Shown piece after piece: positions 1 through 8,029 of a stretch of DNA of 13,775 nt; position 1 is the stretch's first letter; each line of letters opens with the position of its first letter. The notes beneath the pieces are model-generated. The model was not told the DNA's origin. It saw nothing but the letters and a program-made list of their open reading frames with translations, and did no database searches. The DNA comes from Blastomyces gilchristii SLH14081. Lineage: Eukaryota; Ascomycota; Eurotiomycetes; Onygenales; Ajellomycetaceae. Position numbers and translations under genes: made by a program. Location: contig NW_003101675.1 in the NCBI RefSeq assembly GCF_000003855.2, positions 1,355,710-1,369,484 on the forward strand, read 5' to 3'.

Positions 1-40
1 CCTCAAGATATACTGATTTATAGTGTCATGTCTGTCAGAT

Positions 41-170
41 ATGTATTAAATACTGTTGACAAGGTATTCTTTTGTATCTTTCTGCTGAATATAGACCAGG
101 TTGAATAAGATGATACATGAGTAAGACTTAGTGTTGATGTCTTTATTCATCAGAGACAGACACGCAGGTT
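41..170. repeat. Tandem repeat, copy 1 (uninterrupted)
   Basis: This stretch matches 195-269 followed by 2567-2620, with shared blocks such as TATCTTTCTGCTGAA and GACTTAGTGTTGATG in the same order. The start-to-start period is about 154 bp. Most differences are transitions, though the copies have also diverged elsewhere. It holds no recognisable coding sequence. Its main value is as the empty-site reference for the transposon in the second copy: here GATGATACATGAG is continuous, whereas in copy 2 the same site is split at the TA. Confidence 0.75.
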
Positions 171-194
171 GCACTTTAAATAAGTCTGTTAATT

Positions 195-269
195 ATGTGC
201 TTAATACTATTACTGAGAGATCTTTTTATATCTTTCTGCTGAAGGTGAGTCAGATTGAGAAGAGTAATA
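195..269. repeat. Tandem repeat, copy 2, left part (interrupted)
   Basis: This is the left part of the second repeat copy, ending in the TA at 268-269 that forms the left target duplication of the pogo-like element. It resumes at 2567. Confidence 0.7.
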
Positions 270-306
270 ACATGATCAATCACTTAACACGCACTTACAC
301 TCAATA
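270..306 (+). repeat. Left terminal inverted repeat of the pogo-like element
   Basis: It pairs with 2530-2566 in inverted orientation. Most mismatches are C/T or G/A, as expected from C-to-T mutation acting on either strand; a few internal positions differ otherwise. The core TCAATCACT(T/C)AACAC and the inner ACACTCAATA are shared. Confidence 0.88.
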
Positions 307-539
307 CTAATCATTTCATTATTATGATGATGAAATATTTTCATTGATATCTTAACAACACAATTAGATTTTAAGATGATACATTATATACTGAAAATAT
401 ATATAGAAAATTATATATAAAAATATACAGCTAATTCTGTAGATGTTTGTTAGACTTAATAACTCACTCAAAACATGAAATCTTAAATGAAGACTGATTC
501 AGTAAGTAAGTAGTTATTAAATTAGTAGAGATTTTAATA

Positions 540-2484
540 TTATCAGATTTCTCTGACAGTGAATTCATGAGTATTCTGACAGAACTCTGAAAACATGATT
601 TAGTCACTTTTTATAAAATCAAGAATCTACTTTTCTAATTAGAAAGATGACTTTTAAATTCTTCAATCTTTTTCTTATTCAACTATGATTACTGCTGTAC
701 AGCAGCTTGTTCTTTCTTCTCTTTTTACTCTTGAGTCTTTCTTACATCTCTAAGCTTCTTTTCAATCTGCTGTAGAGCAGCTCTTGCAGTCTTATCTATA
801 TCTTTTTACTGCTTTACTGTCTGATAAGCTATCTCTTACTTCATTCTCTTCTTCATAATATCTATCTTCTTCTGTTTCTTAAGAATAGTGTATTATAACT
901 TGATATTTTTCTTATGAGGCTGCTCATTCTTTTTAACAGCTTCAGAAGTAATTATTTTCTTATGTATAATCTGTATCTTTACTGATGAAAAGAACTGTGT
1001 CAATGATGAATTTGCAGAATCTAGTAACTTTATTATTCTATCATACTTATAATATCTTCTCTTTCAATGAAGAGCTTACTGTAGCTGTCTGTTCTCTATT
1101 AGAAGAATCTCTTTATTAAGAGTAAGATTTTTCTCTGCATAGATTTCTCAGTTGAAATCACTAGGTATTTAATACTATCACTGCTTGACTTACTTCATCA
1201 ATTTCTGTATAATATTAATAGAAATAGAGATTCTTGATTAATATTATGTATCTAAGAGAGTGTAAGACTGTATTACAAGCTTTTTAAGAATCTGTTCTAA
1301 ATTGAATAAATGTAGACCAGTAGTAGTAAATACAGATATAATATTTGAAGATATAACTACTTTCTTTCATACAGTATTAAATAGCTGTTAAAAAGACCTC
1401 TTTATAGTGTGTATAAATCTCATTTCAGTTCTCATCTGTTCATTCAGTTGATTGAAGTATGATTTACTCAATGATTTAAATATTTCAATATCTAGTAGCT
1501 GTAATCAATATATAGAATAAGAAGAAAAGATAGTAAGTACAATCTGATAATAATCTATGTAATTAATAAATATCATATTAATATGAGAGAAGTGACTATC
1601 TAATATAAGAAGTCTATATTCATATTCTGCTTTCTTTTTTAGAAGAGATTCAAAGATCTTCTTTAATTATATTAATTCATATTCATCATTGCTTCATTCA
1701 TTTACTGAAGTAGTAAAGTAGACCTGATTCTTTTCACTATTAAAATTCTTCAGTTAAGTATCTTATATATCTCTTGATTCTTCTTAATATATAAGAGTAG
1801 ATAAGAGTGAAGTTTCATCTATATAAATTAAGATAAGTAGTGTTATAAATTCTTAACTGTCATTCTGACTGATATCTATTATATGATCTGATTGAAGTGA
1901 AGTAATTAATATAATATATTTGAGAGTGTAAACAAGTTCTAATAGAAATTATTATCAAAGTTGTAAATATTTATAAATTTAATATTATATTGAGTAATTT
2001 GTATCTGTAGCTATAAATTAATTAGTAAGAAGTAAAAAATCAATAGAACAAAGAACTCTATTATAAGATTAAAACAATGCTTGAAATATGTCAAATTGTC
2101 TGCAATCTTGTGTTTTTAATCAATATTTTAAAGATAGAGTGACTTGGTTATATTCTTATAGCACTGACACAATCATGACACTCAGTTGATTTCAATAGAT
2201 ACTTTTAGAATCTCAACAATGAGATTATGAAGAATTTGAGATATATAAGAAAAACTGCAATTCATTAATTAATTAATATGAAAAAAAAGCGGTTCTTCTG
2301 ATAAATCTGTGAGATTTTTATAGTGAATAGAGCTTGCTTTCTTTCTTGATATTTGAACATCTCTATACTGCTGTGATAATGTATATTGACTGATTTCATA
2401 TTTTTTAGTAATCTCAGTGTAATTAGAGATTAATTGTGCAGTTAAATTATCAATTACTGCTTGTATAACTGCTTCATAGTGCAT
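540..2484 (-). pseudogene. Pogo/Fot-like DDE transposase, inactivated by mutation
   Basis: The product would bind the element's ends and cut and paste it. Reading leftward from an ATG at 2484, the first 71 codons are open (to 2269). They form a psq/CENP-B-type helix-turn-helix, with YEAVIQAVIDNL, then YEISQYTLSQQYRDVQISR, ending in HIN. A second DNA-binding part follows (SQILHNL... CQCYKN... SLYL.NID.KHKIADN). The DDE core is visible in pieces: IDETSL near 1809-1820, LLILDSHFSHIN with its Asp codon at 1598-1600, then LQLLDIEIF near 1490, a block typical of fungal pogo transposases. The C-terminal part (about 640-800) is a lysine- and glutamine-rich tail (ARAALQQIEKKLRDVRKTQE). Many stops (TAA, TAG, TGA) interrupt the frame. 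The true C-terminus is uncertain; 540 is an estimate. The family assignment is secure. Confidence 0.88.
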
Positions 2485-2529
2485 GATGTAAGTATTTGAA
2501 GATGAATGAAAAAATGAAGATTGAGCAGG

Positions 2530-2566
2530 TATTGAGTGTATGCGGGTGTTGAGTGATTGATTACAT
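2530..2566 (-). repeat. Right terminal inverted repeat of the pogo-like element
   Basis: This is the inverted partner of 270-306. It is less mutated than the left end, keeping GCGGGTGTTGAGTGATTGAT. It lies just upstream of the transposase start on the minus strand (2484). Confidence 0.88.
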
Positions 2567-2620
2567 TACATGAGTGAGACTTAGTGTTGATGTTTTAAAA
2601 CATCAAAGATAGACAGGGTT
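2567..2620. repeat. Tandem repeat, copy 2, right part
   Basis: This is the continuation of the copy split at 269. It begins with the second TA (2567-2568) and then CATGAGTGAGACTTAGTG, matching copy 1 at about 115-133 with transitions. The following 70 bases (2621-2690) are AT-rich and unassigned. Confidence 0.7.
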
Positions 2621-2689
2621 TTCACAGAGATTGCTTCTCAGGTATCTTCACAATTACAGATCAGAGATCTTTCAAAATCAAGAAGATTC

Positions 2690-2945
2690 ATGCATATGAC
2701 TAGGTCTCTTCACCTTACAATTTGTATGGCAATTTGGCCCGGGGTTGTGGTGTGATAGAGGTGAACAGGGGATAATCCCACACAGGAGTTTCGAATGATG
2801 TCTGGTTCACATTTGGCTGGATAACTCCACCATCACACGGGGTATGCAGTCGGCGATAGGGTCAAAGTGCTCATTTGATCGAGGGCTTTGCAATGGATCT
2901 ATCAGCGGGTTCTTATTCAAATAATTGAGCGAGTTCGTGGTGAAG
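2690..2945. other. Unmutated GC-richer island of unknown origin
   Basis: Within an otherwise CG-poor window this stretch keeps many CG, CC and GG dinucleotides (for example GGCCCGGGG at 2737-2745 and CACACGGGG near 2835). It therefore seems to have escaped the mutation that affected both sides. No intact gene is visible. The best reading is on the minus strand: about 48 codons, roughly 2727-2870, containing VIQPNVNQTSF, ETPVWDYPLFTSITPQ and ending in RAKLPYKL before a TAA. A second minus-strand frame is open over about 2845-2950. I do not recognise either as a known family. It could be a piece of single-copy host DNA or a recent insertion. Its right edge abuts the truncated integrase remnant. 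Confidence 0.55.
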
Positions 2946-4410
2946 CAGTTGTTATCAGAAGTGTTGACTTCTAGCTGAAGATGTGGAAGCTGGTGAAGAA
3001 GATAGTGAATTCTTGTACTGTTTATCAGACTTCACAGATAGTGCAGTTCAGATCATATGAAGAACTTACTTATCTACTCATGTCACAGAAAGCTTGATAA
3101 CAGCTAGAAATAAGTACTCTTATAAGTCTCTCTGAAAGCAAGAATATGTATAATACCTGCTTTGACAGTCTGCTGATGATAATAGATTTCTTCATCACAA
3201 TAGCATACTTTATACTCACTTATAAGAACTTAAAGTCAATGAATTTGACTTATATCTTTCTCTGTGATATAGTTCAGTTGCATGAGTTACTCATGAACAT
3301 TATATCAGATGAAAAATTAATCTTTAAAGTGAAGTTCTGATCTGATCTGATAACTATACTGAAGATCTTATAAGATCTAAGTATCACTTTTCATCAGCAG
3401 ACAGATGATTAGATAGAATATCTAATAAGTATATTAAAACAGTATCTGTAGTGCTTTGTTAATTACAATCAGATTGACTGAGTGTATTAATTATTACTTA
3501 TAATATTTATATACAACATCTCAAAGCATGTCAATACAGATAAAATTCTCTTTAAGATACTCACTAAGACTTATTCACAGATAATCTTGATAAATCTGTA
3601 AGAGTATACTATAGAGTGTGATAATATCTGTGAAAAGGCTGAGAGAATTCAGAATATCTGAGAGAAAGTCTGTAAATTCTTAGAAAAGACTCAAGAGTAT
3701 TAAAAGAGATACTATAACTCTAAGTATATTATAAAGAGTTTTAAGAAAGATGATAGAGTCTGACTAACTGTGAAAGATATTATTATATAGAGATCTAGTA
3801 AGAAGCTGAATCTCTTATTAACAGAGTTTTATAAGATTATAAAGAAGAGTAGCTTACAGTTCTACAGATTAACACTGTTATCTAAGTTATAAATATATAA
3901 TATTTTTCATATCTTTTTACTCTGTAAATATAAGAAATTCTTAGAAGAGAACTTTGTAACTTATCACTCTATTTACAAAGTACTAGAGAGTGAAAAAGAA
4001 TATTAAATCAAAGAAATTATTAACTTGAAGAAGTGAAATCATGAGCTCTGATTTAAGTTTCAGTGATAAGAGTATTCTGATAAGATAAATCAGTTCACTT
4101 AAGAATTATTCAGAAGAATAAGATATCTGTAGAAGCTGAGATATAACTTTTATACTGTGAATTTTAATAAGTCAGAATAATGCAGTCTTCACTAAGAATG
4201 TGATTATAATAAACACATTAACACTGTTATTTATACACTCTAGTCTATAAAGATAATGAGTTTCTACTGAGATGAACAGTTCATAATATATATAAAGAGA
4301 AGAAGAAATCATATTATTATTAAAGTTAAAAATAAAGAAAGATAAAAATTGAACTGTGAACACAATTTAGAGATTAATAAAGAAAAAATAAAGAAAATCT
4401 ACACTTATAT
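2945..4410 (+). pseudogene. Chromovirus 1: truncated integrase with chromodomain
   Basis: This is the 3' part of a Ty3/gypsy pol gene, in one continuous frame. Order: end of the HHCC zinc-binding domain (Cys codon 3014-3016; the second Cys of CxxC is now Tyr at 3023-3025); a linker with the family's RSYEEL...LP-type block; the integrase core, including the 64-codon open stretch 3146-3340 with DSLLMIIDFFITIAYFI and the second catalytic Asp at 3308-3310; a QTDD-stop-IE block with the catalytic Glu at 3416-3418. Then come KRYYNSKYIIKSFKKDDRV (about 3700-3760), YNIFHIFLL, and a chromodomain at about 3985-4130 (EY.IKEIINLKK... INQFT.E). A basic tail may continue to about 4410. The first catalytic Asp is not found. 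RT and RNase H are absent, so the copy is 5'-truncated. Stops replace conserved Trp at 3338, 3761 and 4064. It is a different lineage from the integrase at 9.9-11.8 kb. Confidence 0.82.
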
Positions 4411-4826
4411 TCTTATTATCTGTGATACTTAATTCTTCTGCAACTATTAATTCTTCTCTTCAAAGAAGTAGAGAGTATTATATCTGTGATACAGATAATT
4501 ATTATATTTGATATAAAGATCACTGAAAATGTACAGACTTCAAGAGAATTGAATATCAGGATACACATAGTTGTGACAGAGTCTTAAGAGCTGATTATCT
4601 GTATATCTCATTAGATATCTCTTATAAAGCTGTGTCTGCTCTCTCAGTTATACTGAAGTATTCAGCTCAGAAATCATTGAGATGTGAAGAGAGAGCTTCT
4701 CTATTCAGATCAACTTTCACTTCAAATTCATACTATTTACATTGTCTTAATTACTTGGATTTTGCAGGTACTCAGAAACTCATCTCTTATTAATATCAGA
4801 ATTTCAGAAATGCACTGCAGTTTGAG
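4411..4826 (+). other. Unassigned AT-rich stretch 3' of chromovirus 1
   Basis: This lies between the integrase remnant and MITE A. One plus-strand frame is open over much of 4440-4800 (it includes SREYYICDTDNYY and VLRADYLYISLDISY), but I do not recognise the product. It could be the 3' end of chromovirus 1 or a trace of another repeat. No LTR, inverted repeat or RNA signal was seen. Confidence 0.35.
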
Positions 4827-4969
4827 TAGACTGGCCGCCGGGACCATGAATTTCATATTTGATTTCATTTGGTCTGGTCTCATACATTTCTTAGCGTGAA
4901 TCCCGCTGGGACTAATTATTAAAAAAACATGCAAAGTGACTATTTATCAGATCTCAAAATAAGACTATA
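4827..4969 (+). mobile_element. hAT-like MITE copy A, first 143 bp only
   Basis: It aligns without gaps to the first 143 bp of copies B (6186) and C (10818), starting at the terminal TAGACTGGCCGCC. It stops exactly where the LTR at 4970 begins, so it was cut by insertion of chromovirus 2. Its first 25 bases are the least mutated of the three copies and best preserve the original end. The last bases ACTATA correspond to ACCATG in B and C, mutated. The rest of the MITE should lie beyond the right edge of the window, after the 3' LTR. Confidence 0.88.
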
Positions 4970-5331
4970 TGTCACGCCCCCGGCCGCGCCAAGGCCCTGT
5001 TGCGGTTTCACATGACTCATCACTTCCATGCGGATGATTCTATTCATCCCGCAGGCTGTTTGAACTGGTTTCCAACCACTCTATAATATTATTCAGATAT
5101 AATATAGAAAGATCTGATTGATGAATATGAGAACCTCACTTCTATACAAGGTCAGCAGATTACTCTTTTATGACTGTAAGACACTGCTGAGGTATCACTC
5201 TGACTATTCTCACTCATGAAATGAGAGAAGAGTATCTGCTCATTATCTATATAGAATAACTAGATACTGACTTCTTATTAAAGAAGTCAGTGATTTATTT
5301 TATCTTCTACTGAAATATATATAAGAGTTAC
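4970..5331 (+). repeat. Chromovirus 2 5' LTR head, tandem unit 1
   Basis: The unit is 362 bp, starting TGTCACGCCCCCGGCCGCGCC and repeated immediately at 5332. The first ~114 bp stay GC-rich; the remainder is AT-rich. It contains a perfect 10-bp hairpin stem (CTGACTTCTT / AAGAAGTCAG, 5267-5290) and a TATATAAG box. The TG start fits LTR convention. No CA is found at its right edge, which ends GAGTTAC directly before the next TGTCACG. It could be a solo LTR joined to a full one or, more simply, a tandem duplication of the LTR's first 362 bp. Confidence 0.8.
5318..5325 (+). promoter_or_regulatory. TATA-like box in LTR unit 1
   Basis: TATATAAG occurs near the end of unit 1 and is conserved at the same place in unit 2. 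The position in an LTR is compatible with a retrotransposon promoter; activity is inference. Confidence 0.4.
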
Positions 5332-5692
5332 TGTCACGCCCCCGGCCGCGCCAAGGCCCTGTTGCGGTTCCACACGGCTCATCACTTCCCTGCGGATGAT
5401 TCCATTCATCCCGCAGGCTGTTTGAACCGGTTTCCAACAACTCTATGACATCATTCAGATATATTATAGAAAGATCTGATTGATGAATATAAGAATCTCA
5501 CTTCTATATAAGATTAGCAGATTACTCTTTCATAGCAGTGAGATACTGCTGAGATATCACTTCAGCTATTCTCACTCATGAAATGAGAGAAGAGTATTGA
5601 TCTATTATCTATATAGAATAGCTAGATGCTGACTCCTCATCAAAGAAGTCAGTAATTTGTTTTTCTTCTACTGAAAGATATATAAGAGTTAC
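5332..5692 (+). repeat. Chromovirus 2 5' LTR head, tandem unit 2
   Basis: This is the second copy of the unit at 4970. Its GC-rich head (5332-5446) is the least mutated version, keeping CCACACGGCTC and GAACCGG where unit 1 has TCACATGACTC and GAACTGG. Downstream, after GAGTTAC, the sequence diverges into TGTGTTTCTCA. The short shared CTGT at both junctions would fit a microhomology-type duplication. The true LTR end is not located; it lies between 5692 and the gag start at 6068. Confidence 0.8.
5679..5686 (+). promoter_or_regulatory. TATA-like box in LTR unit 2
   Basis: This is the same TATATAAG as at 5318, preserved although neighbouring bases differ. It would be the promoter nearer to gag. 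Confidence 0.4.
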
Positions 5693-6067
5693 TGTGTTTC
5701 TCATATAATCTTATTAGTATACTAAGTATCATATCTGTGATATTCTTACAATAACTCTGTAGCTTATAAGCTTGTTATTTAAGTAAGATAGTCAAGCTCA
5801 CTTATACAGCTTTTTAAATAACTATCTCTACATAATACTGCTAACTAGTTATCACTTTAGTTCTGTTACATTACAATTTGAATCACTTAATCTGATTATA
5901 AGTTTGAATTAGTCAAGCTCTATTAACAGATCAATATAATCTTATACATCTATACTGAGACTGACCTGATCTCACTCTCTGAGAGAAATTTCACATTATT
6001 TTCTAGAGTGTATATACTTCTATCTTAGCAGAAATCTGAGATTTCTGAACTTACTGTATATTTTAGC
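5693..6067 (+). other. Rest of 5' LTR and leader of chromovirus 2
   Basis: This AT-rich stretch must contain the 3' end of the 5' LTR and the primer-binding site. I could not place either: candidate LTR ends include TCTGTTACA near 5871 and TTACTGTA near 6058, and no clear complement to a tRNA 3' end survives. A 12-bp palindrome AGCTTATAAGCT is at 5761-5772. No coding signal was seen. Confidence 0.45.
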
Positions 6068-7478
6068 ATGAGCTCTTTAACTGCTCTATTATCATTACAG
6101 CCTCTACACATCTACATCTATTATGAAAATAGAGAGATTAAGATCAGAGATTCTCTGAATTATAAGAGAAATATATTGTCTGAATTAGACTGGCTGCTGA
6201 GATTATGAATTTCACATTTGATCTCATTTAATCTGGTTTCATACATTTCTTAGCGTGAATCCCACTGGGACTAGTCATTAAAAAAACATGCAAAGTGACT
6301 ATATATGAGATCTTAAAATGAAACCATGACTTGAAAAAAATGAGAAAGTGATCTCATTTAATTTCATTTAGTCTCATTGTTAGCATAAAGTTACTACTTT
6401 TAGATATTTTAAGGTTTTTTTTAGACTAATTTTAATTTTTTAAAAACTAACACTTTTTGATAACACTCAAATGAGATTTAAAGTCATTTAAAGCAATAAA
6501 AATAATTTAAATTGAGAAGTGAAAATCATGATCTCATTTGAGAAATGTGACAAGAGTAGATAGTAAGTCTCACTGAAACAGTATGAGACTACTATCTAAT
6601 GTTAAAACTGTGTAATGAGATCAGTCGAATTGGTAATGAGACTATCAAAAAATCTGGTCCTGGTCTCAGACACGGTCACACGGTCAGTCTTGTCTGAATT
6701 TCATCACTTTATCTGTATTTCTGAACAGAAATTCTGCCTTAATCTTTGCTAGTTTAATACTCATAAGATATAAGTAATATACACTGTCAATCTTCTTGAA
6801 GGTATCTCTGTGACCACTTAAGCTATCAAGAAGAGAGAGCTTAAGTATATCAATACTGTTATGACTTGAGAAGAATTCAAGAACTTTCTACTGAATTAAA
6901 TTGAAGATCACTGTAACTGTGACTTTATAACAGTGCAGTGATTCAACTTATTACATCAATAAGATAATAAGCATTCTTCTGATTTCCATGCAAGATTTGA
7001 AGAATATTGAGAGAAATTAACTAATGATTTGAATTAATTAAAAGCACAGCTTTATCTCATGAAGCTGACTCATAAGATGTGAATAATAATATCACAGTAT
7101 CAGAGTTCATCAATCAATTGTACTGAGCTTATTAACTTGACTTCTCAGATCTATTTAAATAATCAATACTCTGAGAACAAGATTAACAAGACTTCTTCTA
7201 AGTAATTAATAACAGAATTTAAATAATACTGTGACAGCTTCAGTGTGAAGAAAGAAAAGAAGAATTTTAAGTATTTTGATTCTTCACTCACTGTGAAGAA
7301 ATATTAAAACAGATTTGATAAAGATCTCTGTTTTAACTGTGAAGCTGATGATTACTATACTAGTAATTATAAGAAACTAAAGAACAGAAGAAACTGAGAA
7401 GATATCTTTTTAAAGTTAACTTCTCTTCTGACAAATATATCTGTAGAAGATAAACAAGAGAAAGAAATGAAGAATTAA
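6068..7478 (+). pseudogene. Chromovirus 2 gag, interrupted by MITE B and mutated
   Basis: Gag forms the virus-like particle and packages the RNA. The ATG at 6068 opens a frame (MSSLTALLSLQ... ENREIKIRDSLNYK) that runs up to the MITE at 6186. After the MITE and one 8-bp target copy it continues in the same frame once 514 bp are removed: FHHFICISEQKF, YTVNLLEGISV, then a retrotransposon-gag-like block EEFKNFLLN...DFHARFEEY.EKL (about 6870-7030). A CCHC zinc knuckle follows at 7329-7370: the first two Cys are intact (7329, 7338), while the His and last Cys are now both Tyr (TAC at 7353, TAT at 7368), each one C/T or G/A change from the expected codon. Numerous TAA/TGA stops lie within. The tandem TAA at 7476-7481 may be the natural end. 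Confidence 0.82.
6186..6691 (+). mobile_element. hAT-like MITE copy B (506 bp) in gag
   Basis: It is bounded by a perfect 8-bp duplication GTCTGAAT (6178-6185 and 6692-6699), which fits the hAT target pattern nTnnnnAn. The ends are TAGACTGGC... and ...CACGGTCAGTCTT, giving short imperfect inverted repeats. There is no transposase or long frame, so it is non-autonomous. Subterminal repeats (CACGGTCACACGGTC near 6671-6685 and several CATTT-type blocks) could be transposase-binding sites. It has the same length as copy C but is more mutated. Confidence 0.88.
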
Positions 7479-8029
7479 TAATTCTTATATCTCTGAGTTT
7501 ATATTACAATTATAATAAATACTCTGGATAAAGAGATATTAGTAAGATATCTACTTAACTTCAGACTAAATACTAACTTCATATTCTATTTCTTTTCTTT
7601 GATAAAGAATTAAAAGAAGATAGATTTATCAGACTATATAAAATTTACTGATAAAATAAAATATCACTGTTTTAGCATAATTCAAGTAAAGATATAATCA
7701 CAGACTTAGAAGAAATCTTCAAGAAAAGCAGTCTGCTTCTTTATACTGTTAATATTATAGATGAGAGTGTCATTCTAAATCTTCTATAATTGAGAGAAAA
7801 CAATTCTTTTATTAACTGAGTTACTCAGATATGATAATATCATCTCACTGATAAAGAGATAGTAATAGAGAAATGTGAATAGTTTCATTGAAAGAATCTT
7901 GAGAAAAAGATAGACTTAATATACTATATAGCAGATAACTGAGACTTAAGAATAGATAAAGAAGTCATCACTCTTACTATAAGATTAGCAGCAGTATCTA
8001 TTATTAAAGATGACTAAATCTAATATCTC
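7479..8029 (+). other. Gag-pol junction region, protease not identified
   Basis: This is where the aspartic protease should lie. Short conserved-looking stretches are readable (for example IRLAAVSIIKDD near 7980-8010), but I cannot find the DSG/DTG active-site motif, so I do not call a protease domain. Gag reads in one frame (codon starts divisible by 3) and pol in another, consistent with either a normal gag/pol frame change or an indel here. Confidence 0.4.

Larger units (their letters stand above)
270..2566 (-). mobile_element. Pogo/Fot-like Tc1-mariner DNA transposon, mutated
   Basis: The element is 2,297 bp long with 37-bp terminal inverted repeats and a TA target duplication on each side (268-269 and 2567-2568). 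Its outermost 14 bases are ACATGATCAATCAC on the left and ATGTAATCAATCAC on the inverted right. They differ only by transitions and point to an ancestral end of the ACGT(A/G)ATCAA type seen in fungal Fot/pogo elements. A single minus-strand transposase, now full of stops, fills most of it. The uninterrupted tandem copy at 41-170 acts as the empty site and confirms the exact ends. It is not autonomous in its present state. Size, TA duplication, terminal motif and protein agree, so the class assignment is firm; the subfamily is not resolved. Confidence 0.92.

Noticed and set aside
2735..2830. tRNA-like motifs in the GC island (TTTCGAAT, GGTTCA).
   Set aside because: No acceptor stem, D-arm or anticodon arm could be fitted around them.
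4172..4363. Minus-strand 63-codon open frame.
   Set aside because: It is antisense to the tail of the chromovirus 1 integrase, low in complexity, with no recognisable motif.
4684..4934. Open frames on both strands (plus 4684-4899, minus 4737-4934).
   Set aside because: Both run across the boundary of MITE A and use MITE sequence; the minus frame shares a peptide (SPSGIHAKKCMR) with the frame at 10716-10913 only because the MITE is repeated.
5860..6060. Candidate primer-binding site near 5872 or 6059.
   Set aside because: Several weak matches exist and the LTR end is not fixed, so none can be preferred.
7700..7990. Possible retroviral-type aspartic protease between gag and RT.
   Set aside because: The position is right, but no DSG/DTG motif or flanking strand pattern could be read in any frame.
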